Source: Oscheius onirici
Taxonomy: Eukaryota > Nematoda > Chromadorea > Rhabditida > Rhabditidae
Assembly (NCBI GenBank): GCA_932521025.1
Contig: OW051470.1
Location: 7,116,501-7,180,500 of the forward strand
DNA length: 64,000 bases
Direction of reading: 5' to 3'
Within the stretch, counting starts at the first letter, position 1, and each line of letters opens with the position of its first letter. Below the pieces are notes generated by a model. It searched no databases, had not been told where the DNA came from, and saw only the letters and a program-made list of their open reading frames with translations. The translations under genes and the position numbers were made by a program. Positions 11,468-21,029 of the stretch are shown here, piece after piece.

Positions 11468-12555
11468 TTATTGTGAAATTGAATGCATAGAGACTCGATA
11501 GTCATTGAACGTGGTATAGGCGATAGTTGAAGGATCGATGAATGTGACTCCGTAAAGCAGCTCTTTTCCGGCTGCTTCATTCTGGAAGACGACGTTCCAG
11601 TCCGAATCCAAAGTGACGAATCCTCCGTACATACAGGCGGCTAGATGACGTTCGCTCCGCCCTTCTCCGAGAGATTCGATGTGCCAGACACCGCCGGCAG
11701 TCTCGGTTTCAGTGACAGCTTCGCGTAGATTTCGGCTATCGAGGAGACGGATTTTCTGGTCGTAGCTGCCGGTTAAAAGAGTCTAAAACGTCTTTTTTAG
11801 TTCGAAGAAGAAAAACTGACGTGATCGTCTCTCCAGCGAAGGTAGGTAACACCGGCGTCGAATATCTTGCAGCAGCCGGTCTGTTTTCCAGTCCGAGGAT
11901 CCCAGAATGTTAGGAAGGAATCTTCTCCGCCAGTACACAGCTGGTTGCCGGAAAGGGCCACTGACCAGACCTGCAAATAAAAAAATCTCGAGTATTTGCT
12001 TCTCTAGACGCGTCTTCGAAATACGCTCCCCTTTTTTGTCTAGCTGAATTACCCATATAATAAAAATGGGATTAAAAACGGCTAAAGCTCACCTCACAAG
12101 GCTCTGAAGTATAAGGCAACTTGTGTCCGAGCCAGCTGGAAACTGCTTTTCCGGACGGGCAGTCGATCACGAAGATCTCTCCTTTATTCGTCGTAACTGC
12201 GGCAGTTTCGCCGCTGACCGAGACGTTGAGCAGCATCTCGTCCGCGACTTTAACCGTTTTCGTTGAGAAATCTGAAAAACTACTTTTACATAATAAAACG
12301 ACTAAACTGACCGGCGAGAGAGACGTAGTGAAGAGAGCCATCAGTTAGAGCCGAAACTATGCTGTTTCCGACAATTTCGAAGCGAAAAACGCCGGCTGGA
12401 GTGGGAACTACACGGAGAGAGGAAAGATCCTTCGGATCGAGGAAATGAAGTGAGCCGGAACGGGAATCGGAGTCGAGTTGATATGTTGAGGCAATAATTT
12501 GAGTTGAATTGAAAGTACAAAAAGCAGGACGTTGCGGGAGAGCAGTCGAGGTCAT
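11468..12555 (-). CDS. DPH7: diphthine methyltransferase, DPH7-like WD40 protein
   Basis: DPH7 (WDR85) is a WD40 protein that demethylates diphthine methyl ester, a late step in making diphthamide on elongation factor 2. Seen: start MTSTALPQRPAFC; a first blade ending SLHFLDPKDLSSL; GSLHYVSLAG; a middle blade GEIFVIDCPSG; CTGGEDSFLTFWDPRTG; LLTGSYDQKIRLLDSRNL; the family hallmark GGVWHIE followed by LAACMYGGFVTL; and a C-terminal blade ending YRVSMHSISQ. Three short introns interrupt the frame. The ATG lies only 8 bp beyond the stop of the CDK2AP1-like gene on the same strand, so both probably come from one primary transcript. Confidence 0.8.
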
Positions 12556-12563
12556 TTTTTGGA

Positions 12564-12900
12564 TTATTGAGTCTTGTTCAGCGCTTCGGCAACCTGCTTT
12601 TGACGATCTTTGTCCACTTCAAGAAGAGTTTCTCTGATAAATTTGAATAAACTAAGAAAAATATAAAACCTGATGACAATTCTGGCCTGAATAATGTTCT
12701 TTTTCAGCCGTTCGCTGCAGATTTTGTTTCCGGTGTAACTCGGCTTGATATCTTTTCCTAGCTCGTCAATAACGGCCAAAAGTTGCTCGTATTTTGTTGT
12801 TCCCTTGATCTGGAAGAACTTTCAAATAAACGTAAAGAAATACAAATACCGTAGAAGGCAATGAATACTGTGGAAGCCCACCAGAAAGATCCTCAGCCAT
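12564..12900 (-). CDS. CDK2AP1: CDK2AP1/DOC-1 homologue
   Basis: Family role: CDK2AP1/2 are small subunits of the NuRD chromatin-remodelling complex, first described as CDK2-associated. Seen: 86 residues over three exons, starting MAEDLSGGLPQY. The conserved core reads KYEQLLAVIDELGKDIKP, SYTGNKICSERLKKNI and IQARIVIRETLLE, closely parallel to the human KYAELLAIIEELGKEIRP / TYAGSKSAMERLKRGI / IHARGLVRECLAE. It lacks the long N-terminal tail of vertebrate CDK2AP1, leaving essentially the dimeric four-helix domain. It sits 8 bp upstream of DPH7. Confidence 0.85.
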
Positions 12901-13481
12901 GCGTCAAGCAGAACGGTCCGAAGCTCTGGAAATATTGATTCGTTGTGCTGTAAAATAAGGAAAATGATTGATGTGAAGAGAGTGGAAGAAACTATGAAGA
13001 AATGAGCGGAAGGAAAGATCAAACATTCAGTTTTTAGGAAGTTTTAGAAGGAGAGGCCTTTGAGAGATTTCTGAGCTCACATTCTTTTTTTCACAATACT
13101 TTTTGTGCTTACTCGCAAAAATCCTATGCACTTTTGCCTGTGAGCAGTCTAGTTTTCCAGGCAAAAACTGTAGAAAATCGATAAGAAAACCAATACGACA
13201 AACGAAAATCTAATGGGTGGCGTGGAGCTCGGAAACGGAAGAATGAGGTCGATGGGCGGGGCTTTATTGTTGTCTTCTGTTGCCCCCTGACTGTGTGTCG
13301 CTTTTCCTTGATTGCTTTCTTTGTTCTTCAACAAAAAATCTAATCAATAAACTTGTTTTTCTTCTTCTTCCCACCCAATACAACCAGATAAGAACACGTC
13401 TTGATAAATTACAGATCTGCCTCGACGCCGGCCCGTACATAATCGATTCATAGCTTCGTTTGGAGAGAAGCCAGCAGCAAG
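12901..13481. promoter_or_regulatory. divergent promoter region, CDK2AP1-like / copper chaperone
   Basis: About 580 bp between divergent starts. A GGGCGGGG GC-box-like run lies near 13254. No coding frame here carries splice signals or family resemblance. Confidence 0.4.
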
Positions 13482-13781
13482 ATGCCTCAGGTTGGTAATT
13501 AACGACTAGATTTGTGTAAAAAATATCTCATTTTCAGTACATTTTCGAGATGGGAATGACGTGTGGAGGATGCGCAAATGCGGCACGGAAGGTCCTAGGA
13601 AAGCTCGGAGGTTTTCGTTCTTGTTTATCTTAAAAATAACCAGAACCCTTCAGAAGATAGGCTAAAAATCGACGACATAAACGTCGAAACGAAGCTGATC
13701 ACCGTGACGACGGATTTACCGGCCGAGGAAGTGATAGAACAGCTGAAGAAGACTGGAAAGGAAATTAAACAAGTCCAGTAA
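13482..13781 (+). CDS. ATOX1: copper chaperone, ATOX1-type
   Basis: Cytosolic Cu(I) carrier that hands copper to secretory-pathway P-type ATPases. Seen: three exons giving 69 residues, MPQ then YIFEMGMTCGGCANAARKVL, the MTCGGC metal-binding motif (HMA domain). DINVETKLITVTTDLPAEEV and EQLKKTGKEIKQVQ follow, with the Lys-Thr-Gly of loop 5 typical of ATX1 proteins. Introns split the gene after codon 3 and after GKLGE. It is convergent with the DUF3105 gene, 83 bp away. Confidence 0.93.
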
Positions 13782-13864
13782 GAACCGACTCTCCTCCTAT
13801 CAAAGGTTTTGATTCATGTACTCTTCTAAATGTAATTACTCGCATCAAACATAATTTATTATTT

Positions 13865-14770
13865 TCATAAGTTAAAATTTGGACAGAGGGTATTGTCCTT
13901 GGCGTCGCTGACAACCTGGGCCGGGTGTATGAGGTACTGATTGTAGATTCCGTCTCGTTCAATATCCTCAGGAGCATTTCTCGCGTGTTTCCTGATGAAT
14001 CCGACCACTTGACGCTCATCTACGACGTTCATTTCCAACTTGGCACCCCAGGATACTAAAGTCAGTGGCTGAAAGTGTTTTTCCGTCAATTTTTGCCTAA
14101 ATTTAGCTTACCCTCTGCTGAGAAAGTTTGTTGTACGGAGTGATGACGTGTCGCCACAAACAGCCCGTCACCAGTTGACGTAATTTGTCCAATTCTGCTC
14201 TACTCACACAGGGGTGATAAAGAAGAACCACTGTTCCGTGCTGAACTACTTGTTTTTTTTTCCTTTCTTAATAATACCTCCAAATTGTGAAGCCATCGTT
14301 GTGGCGGAACATAGAGATATTCTCCATATCTGGCCCAATTCGGACGATGATCACCTCTTCAAGCGCCATTTTAAATTTCAAAAAAAAAAAACACCAAACC
14401 TCAACGGAGGAATCTCTTTATAGACCAGCTTCTCATGGATACACTTATGTCCAACCTGGTCCGTTCTCGGATTAAAACTAGTATTTACGGCTCTTATATC
14501 ATAATAAACGGGATCAACGTCCTAAATTCTGTATCATTCTCCAAAAGAGTATGTTTTACAGTCTGTGTCACGAATTGGTAGGGATTTGGACAGGTAAACT
14601 CCGAGTAGTCCTTTGCATCCCAGTCAATGTTGATCCCCGTCAGGAAAAGTGTCAAGTCGAAACCGGTTATTACTCACCTGTCCGTCATCGCAAGGCGTCT
14701 GCACCCCCATAACGGCACCTGTATAGGCCAATGTCTTCCCTAACAAGAAGGGAAGTAGGAATATCCACAT
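13865..14770 (-). CDS. DUF3105/TP53I13-like secreted or membrane protein
   Basis: Family known mainly by domain. Human TP53I13 is a p53-induced membrane protein; biochemical function is unclear. Seen: signal peptide [50 protein letters not shown] and the strongly conserved [19 protein letters not shown], followed by [26 protein letters not shown] and a tail ending [10 protein letters not shown]. The conserved Trp-Leu-His...Glu-His and YHPC residues are all present. No C-terminal membrane segment is visible, so this form may be secreted. Exons in the 14475-14700 interval are less certain than the rest. It lies downstream of UTP25 on the same strand, 350 bp apart. Confidence 0.72.
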
Positions 14771-15119
14771 TCTGATAAGTATTCTGTATCAAACTGCTAA
14801 AAAAGAGGGATTATATAATGAGAAAAGGGAGAAGGTGGCAGTCGCAGATTATCCCACCCACGTCTATGATTGTTGTGTGAGACTTTCGCTTTCATTCGTT
14901 CCAAAACTAACAATACCATGGCTAACAAGAAGGAAGAAAAAATGGGCAACAAGGAAGAATAACAACGGAAAAACGGGGAAAGATGACTTGTGTGCCGGCT
15001 TGTCCGTCTCTGCCCGGCGCGCGAAACGGGTGAAAGAACTGGCCGCGCAAGCACGATGTTTGGGTGGGATAAGAGACATAGAGGGCGACAAGGTAGCCTA
15101 ATTTTAAACAAAGACTGCT
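14771..15119. other. spacer between UTP25 and the DUF3105 gene
   Basis: About 350 bp. Open frames exist on both strands but are Lys/Arg- or Ser-rich without splice signals or resemblance to any family. I see nothing else in it. Confidence 0.4.
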
Positions 15120-17449
15120 CTATTCGGAGACTATGGCCTGGACGGTTCTATCGGAGCCGAGAATTCCTGCTGCCATTTCCGAGCCGAAAGTATTTTCCAG
15201 TCGTATTCGATCCGATTTGGTGTAGAGCAGGACGGCCTGTAAACAGTCAATTTGCATTAGTATTCTCGTCACGCAAGCTGTGCAAACAGTTGCTATATAC
15301 CCGTTTTTACACGAATGTCAATGAATTTGCTGCTCCCACAGAATACCAAGAAAAATGGCTTGATGTCGTTTGTTTCGGTATAAGACATATGTAACCAAAA
15401 TGTGATTTCTCTGCCCAAGTTCCAACAAAAATATTACCTTGAAGCGTCTTCCCTGCTGATCACGTGCCATGTTGATGAAATCGGAGTAGAATTTAGGATG
15501 GGAAGGAAGTTGATAGAAAACTAATTGGTCAATTCCCTGAATTCGAGTTCGAGGATGTTTATAATAGAAACAAACTCTTAATCGTCGCCTGTTGAAGTAG
15601 TAGAAACGTTCTGTGGCCAGCAGATAGCTTTTTCTTTCGTGGAAAAACAAGTCCTTGGCTCTTTTAATCTAAGATAACTTTTTAATAAAAAGTTGGGAAG
15701 AAACTACCTTATTTCTGTCAGCGTACTCGTGACAAGCCACAAAGCTCTCTTCCATTCGTTTAAGATGGTTTCTGAGGCGGACAAAGTCGAAGTACGACGG
15801 CACAACCAGACAGGTTCGTGTTTTTAAAGTTGAGAGGATCTAAATTTCGAATTCAGTGAGATAAAAAATTATATTTACATGGCCCTTGAAGTAGTCGAAA
15901 CGAGAGTCGGATTGGTCCGCAGCTGGTTTTACCTCGAAACGATGGAATTCCTGACAGAGAGGGATCATAATCTAAACAACTTTTTAGCAGAAAAAGAACG
16001 ATGAAAATACGTTGTCAAGTGTTCCTTCTTGACTCGGCTGAGCAACGACCAGTCCACGATGATTGAGCGATTCTTTCAGAAAAAGTGCCGTGAATAGCTC
16101 GTGTGGATGTTTGGAAAAGCCCAAAAGTTGGTGGAAATGCTTCGAATCGCCGTCTAAAGAACTTTTCAGTAGAAAAGGAACAAAAATTACCGAGAAAGTA
16201 CTGTCTAACCCGCGAGATTTCCGTGTTGATTTTTGACGGCTGCTGAAGCATTTTCTCGAAGCATAGCGTGACATTTTGCCAGTTCTGTTGAAGCATCACG
16301 TCCATCTGAAAAGTTTTCTTAGTTTGTAAGCATAAAAAATGCTCACTCCGTCCAAAACGGTGATATTCAGGCTAGAAATTAGGTGAGACTCTTCTCCGAC
16401 TTCCTTCTCGAGAATCATTCGAAGTCCGAGCGGCGAACAGAGCAAAATATCGGCTCTTTCGAACGGCTCGAATAGTTTGAGTGTCTTCTTCGAGAGAGCG
16501 ATGCCCAGACGAAAACAGTCGTCGTTGTTTCCGGTCAACAGCTCCTAAATATTGAACCTAACTTTTTAGAAAGTAGAGTTTACCCTCGTGTCTTCGTCAA
16601 TAGCGTCATCAAACTCCGGTGCTTCTTCCGGACTCGAGAATTCCTTCTCGAACCGAAATCCCTTCATCACATCGGGCTTGGAACTGCCAAAAATGAGCAC
16701 TTTGAGCCTTTCGACCAGATCGTAGGCGTCTTTTTTGAAGGGACACAGAAGGAGAACGGTCGGTCGAACGAAACCTTGATCGCGGAGCGATTCGACTAAT
16801 TCCTCGGGAACATCGTCCTAAAAAATATGATTATTTTGTCAATCTGAAGGAATATGAACCTTTTCCTGAGCTGCTGCCAGCTTCTGTTTGTTCTGGATTA
16901 CCAAGTTGCGCGTTCGAATGATATGGTTCACTATATGGGCCATGTAAATATCCTGGAGAAGGTAAGTTAGCAGCAAATAAGAAATTACACTCACTCTGTG
17001 ATTTTTCGACTTGGGAAAGGCTAGCAGATCGCCATATCTGTTGACGACATTGAAAAGAGCCTGATTTTCCGGCGTCAGCTCTGAGAATTGGCGATTGGCG
17101 TAAATTGGCTTAAAATGAACAAACCTTGTTGTGAGAGAAAGTTTTTCGCAAGACTGTCATTCCACGAGAGTGATTTCGGGGTGAGATTTTCCTCATCGAA
17201 GCTCTTAAACCATTTTTGTCACAAAAAAAACACAGAACTGACTTGAGAAGTTCCATTGACGATGAGCGAATTTCCGATGCCGGGAAGTTGCTTTTTCACA
17301 AATCCGCGCAGTTTTTTCGGCTGTTTCAACAGCTGACGGTCCAATTCGCCGAGTTTCTGGCCAATAAACTCGGTGAAAAAGTCGTGAACTTTGACGGAAT
17401 CCGGCTCTTCGTCGTCTAACTGTCTCTTTCGTTTTAAATGTTTCGACAT
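15120..17449 (-). CDS. UTP25: UTP25/DIEXF, small-subunit processome protein
   Basis: Nucleolar DEAD-helicase-like protein lacking a working ATP site, needed for 18S rRNA processing; called digestive organ expansion factor in fish. Seen: start MSKHLKRKRQLDDEEPD, DFFTEFIGQKLGELDRQL, LTPENQALFNVVNRYGDLL, YMAHIVNHIIRTRN, then RPTVLLLCPFKKDAYDLVER, FERADILLCSPLGLRMIL (motif Ib region), INTEISRVRQYFL, TCLVVPSYFDFVRLRNHLK and SYLLATERFYYFNRRRLRGI. It ends with QLVFYQLPSHPKFYSDFINM and a C-terminal exon AVLLYTKSDRIRLENTFG. These match the UTP25 family in order. About ten short introns, plus one larger intron near 15258-15437. Elongin B lies upstream, 167 bp away on the same strand. Confidence 0.88.
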
Positions 17450-17616
17450 TTTCCTACGATTTGCTAGCTGATTCGATTGGTCCCAAGCTCACAAAGACAA
17501 CAAAGGAAAGCCCCAGAAATGAAGAAGAAATATTACTGGAAATCTTTTATTGTACAATAAGGAATAAAGACGAGAGAAATTTCAATGTTGTGGGCGATCC
17601 CGTAATAATTCTTGTT

Positions 17617-18125
17617 CTAATTGTCCTGTGGAGTCTCGTTGCGCATCGAGTCGGGAACAGGAGGGGGAGAGGAGAGTTCGGCCACAGACGGCCCGTGTTC
17701 ACCGTCAAAAAATAGTCCAACAGAGGCAGGAGATTGCGCCTAAAATGAAAATTTTTAAAGGGATATTTGAGGCCGATGAGGTCGAAAATTTTTAAAGGAA
17801 TTACCTTGGCATTCTGCGCTGTAAACCCGTATTCTGACAGCGCTTTTCCCGCTTCGAGCGGAATATACTGGTCGAAATTGTTTTCATCTATGAACTTTAC
17901 AAGATGCATCCTGTCTTGTGGAATCTGAATTGGGGAAAATAAAAAAATGGCCAAAAATGAGTCTCACTTTCAAAATTCCTTCGACGATTTGCAAGATATC
18001 GCTGACACGAGAAGAGTCCTTTGTATCGCAGAAAATGTGCTGCTTCTTGTGTAGAACCTCGAAGAATAGATCGACCTGGAAACACGGGTATTTTTAGGCA
18101 AATAAGACATAAAAATACTTACCAT
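17617..18125 (-). CDS. ELOB: elongin B
   Basis: Ubiquitin-like adaptor that pairs with elongin C in cullin-2/5 ubiquitin ligases (VHL- and SOCS-box receptors) and in the elongin transcription factor. Seen: MVDLFFEVLHKKQHIFCD, then DSSRVSDILQIVEGILK, the ubiquitin fold of this family; a DEMNFDQYIPLEAG-like stretch (DENNFDQYIPLEAGKALSEY), GFTAQNAKAQSPASVGLFF and the acidic, Pro-rich tail VAELSSPPPVPD ending NETPQDN. An intron immediately follows the start codon. Length of about 117 residues is normal. It shares an upstream region with HDHD3. Confidence 0.93.
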
Positions 18126-18564
18126 TTTGACTGCAGAAAGTGGCGAAATTGAGAAGAACTGATGACGATTTGCGATAATCCGAGTCTGAAAGAAAATTGT
18201 ATTCGCGCCCTATTTTCGAATTTCTCAATAGCGCACCAATTCGAAGCTCTTGTTTTCAACTTTTCGTTTTGTCAAATTATTCTTTTTCTCTACTCGACGC
18301 GTATATATAATCTGTTTGCAAAAAAACAGTACGTCTAGATTTTGATTTTAAGCAACCACATTTAGCAACTTCCTTCGCAGATATAAATAAGAAATTTTTT
18401 TTTCTACATCAAGTCCTCGACCCCTTCTGCAGCTGATTGTTACCGTAATCTAACGTTTCGCGACGGGACCTTTTGGCACCGGCAGTCCGTTTGCCACTTC
18501 CCCCCGACAACTTTTTTTGCTCCTTTCTTAAATTTTTCCCTCTTTCCTCATACTTTTAGCCTCC
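18126..18564. promoter_or_regulatory. divergent promoter region, elongin B / HDHD3
   Basis: About 440 bp, AT-rich with a TATATATAA run near 18301-18309. No exon recognised. Confidence 0.4.
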
Positions 18565-19399
18565 ATGCATCGTTTTCCCGTGCTCCAAAGCGTCAGACAG
18601 ATGCAGAGTACCGTTCCAAGAATCACTAAAGTCGTCACCATCGACGCGATGAATACACTAGTTGCCCCGAAAGAGCCGCCGGCCAAAACCTACTGCGATT
18701 TTGCCGAAAAGAAAGGCATGCCTTGTGATCGAACCAAAATGGATGCTGCTTTCCCTAAAGCAATGCACGACATGAGCATGAAACATCCCTGCTTCGGTCA
18801 CAAGGGAATCGGGGCTCTGAACTGGTGGTCGGAGGTAGTAGTAACCAGTCTGAAAAAGGTTTGCTACCATTTTATTTCACTAAAACCTTATTTAGTCAGC
18901 GGCCGCAAAATTTGACGAAAACATTGCTCACAATACGGCCAACGAGCTGTTCGAATACTTTGCCAACGCCGCGGCATGGAAAATTGTCGATCCTGAGGCT
19001 AGTTTTTCATTTCCTCATGAAAATCTTTCAATTTAGTTGATTCCTATGCTCGCGCATCTCCGTCAGCGTGGCTTCTCACTAGCTGTACTCTCAAATTTCG
19101 ACTTTCGGCTCCGCTCCCTCCTGAATCAGCTCGAATTGGCCCCAAATTTTGATATTATTGTAATTAGCGGAGAGCTGGGCTTTGAAAAACCTGATCCGAA
19201 GATTTTCGATGTTGTCTTGAAGCATTTTGATTTGACCAACCCGACTGAAATTCTTCATATTGGGGACAGTGTTCGTAAAGATTACCTTGGAGCTCGTGAT
19301 TACGGGGCCAAATCCCTTCTGTATGATCCAAAATTGAAAGAACCCTCGGTTCCAGCTGAAAATAAGCTAGTTTCATTCAGAAATCTTAGTATTTACTGA
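18565..19399 (+). CDS. HDHD3: HAD-like hydrolase, HDHD3 family
   Basis: Haloacid-dehalogenase-fold phosphatase; substrate of HDHD3 is unknown. Seen: motif I is VVTIDAMNTLVAP, where the usual DxD is DAM, so the second catalytic Asp (general acid) is not present as such. The cap contains GIGALNWWSEVV. Motif II is SLAVLSNFD, motif III lies in SGELGFEKPDPKIF, and motif IV is ILHIGDSVRKDYLGARDYG. Three exons; the second intron (about 39 nt before LIPMLAHLRQRG) starts with GC rather than GT. Length of about 250 residues fits. DAxxTL is common in the HDHD3 subgroup, so the family call stands although catalysis may differ from classic phosphatases. Confidence 0.85.
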
Positions 19400-19507
19400 A
19401 TAAATTCCCGTCTTCTCGGCTGTTTCTCTGCTATTCTTGTTATTATCTCATTCTTCTACCTACACTTCTGTATTCTATTTATGAAAAAACATAGTTTCAG
19501 CCCAGAC

Positions 19508-20900
19508 ATGTTCCGCAAGCCAACAAAACGAAAGGAGCAAGCTGTTCGACAACGAGTCCAGACTGCTCCAGAAGACGAGGATGAAAAAACGGAAATTGTC
19601 AAAGATGCCATCAAGAGGAGACGGAGAGACAATCCCATGCTTCAATCGGTAACTTTTCATTTTTGCAGTTAATTTATCCAATTTTTAGACGAAAAAACGA
19701 GAAGAGAAAGACAACAACGACTCTTCAAGCAGCAGCGACGATGAAGTTGTCAATGAACATGCTTTTCCGTCTAGTGGGGTAGAAACGTCTCTCGGACCGC
19801 CTGATAGAGGTTTATTTAGTTTTTTTTTGTAAAACAAAAAACACATTTTAGGAGCCACATTCGTCTCGGAACAGGACACAGCTTATGACGCCGACGCTCA
19901 CTCACAATTCGAGCGTGTACAGCAGATTTTGAAGGAAGGAGGCGTAGAGAAGGACGGCAAAGTGCTCTACAAAGGAATGGCCATGTATGGAGCCAAAATA
20001 GCGCCGGATACGGCAAAAGGAAATGCGTCCAACGGTCTCAATAGAATCGGCCCGATGAGAGCGCCACAATTCCTTCGACAGACCGTAAGATGGGACTACG
20101 CTCCGGATATTTGTAAAGATTACAAAGAGACCGGCTTCTGTACTTTTGGAGGTTTGTTTTTATTTGCTTTGCTATAAATATAATTAACTTAAGATTCCTG
20201 TAAGTTCATGCACGACCGCGGAGATTACAAGCACGGCTGGGAGATTGAGCGTGACTATTTGGCCGGAACATTGAATCAAGATGACGACACGAATTACGAG
20301 ATTCCTCAAGAGGAAGATGAACTCCCCGAAGACTGCTTCATTTGTGGAAATCCCTTCGACAATCCTATTGTTACCAAGTGAGGGATTTTGTGCTTTCTTC
20401 TAAATTCAATAAATTTTCAGCTGTAAACACTATTTCTGCGAGTCCTGCGCCATCCAGGCCTTCAAAAAGACAAACAAATGCCGCATTTGCAATGAGAATA
20501 CCGGAGGCATCTTCAACGTCGCTAAAGGTAGCTGTTTGTAATTTTTGAAGCAACTATCAAATTTTAGACTTGATACAAAAGATAAAGCAACGAGCGGCGG
20601 CTAAAGAAGAAGAAAAAGAAGAATCCGACGACGAAGACGAAAAGCCACACATCAAGCAGGAAATTCAAGAGGAGGAACACCATCATCATCATGGTAATTC
20701 CTTTCCTTATTTTGTTGGAAACAAGTTGTTTAGAAGAGTGCAGCCATTCGCCTGAGGTCAAAGAAGAAGCTCCGGAGGAAGAAGAAAAGGCAGAAGAAGA
20801 AGAGCCTCAAGAAGAAATGGACATCGCGATGGAAGAAGTCGAAGACGACGGAAACGTCTCGAACAGTTCCGATGTGGATGATGAAGGAAACGAAGATTAA
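19508..20900 (+). CDS. RNF113A: RNF113/Cwc24 zinc-finger and RING protein
   Basis: Spliceosomal Bact-complex protein with E3-ligase-type RING. Seen: MFRKPTKRKEQAVRQR, an N-terminal Lys/Glu-rich spliceosome-binding region with an SSSSSDDE acidic patch, the Cwc24 signature GPMRAPQFLRQTVRWDYAPD, a CCCH finger [20 protein letters not shown], then a C3HC4 RING: CFICGNPFDNPIVTNCKHYF, CESCAIQAF and CRICNENTGG. The last exons encode a highly acidic tail with a five-His run near 20680. ATG 19508 is chosen over 19481 because a TTTCAG precedes it and the family starts at this point; the longer start would add nine residues. Introns are 36-45 nt. Confidence 0.92.
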
Positions 20901-21029
20901 ATAAAGTTTGTCATGTTTTGTTTTCTAAAGTCATCTGAAACGGAAATTCACGGCCTAAGGTGACATCGTGAGAAAAAAACATTCAGTTTCTTATTCTTAG
21001 ATCAGAGCAGAACCCCATAAAAGTGTAGA

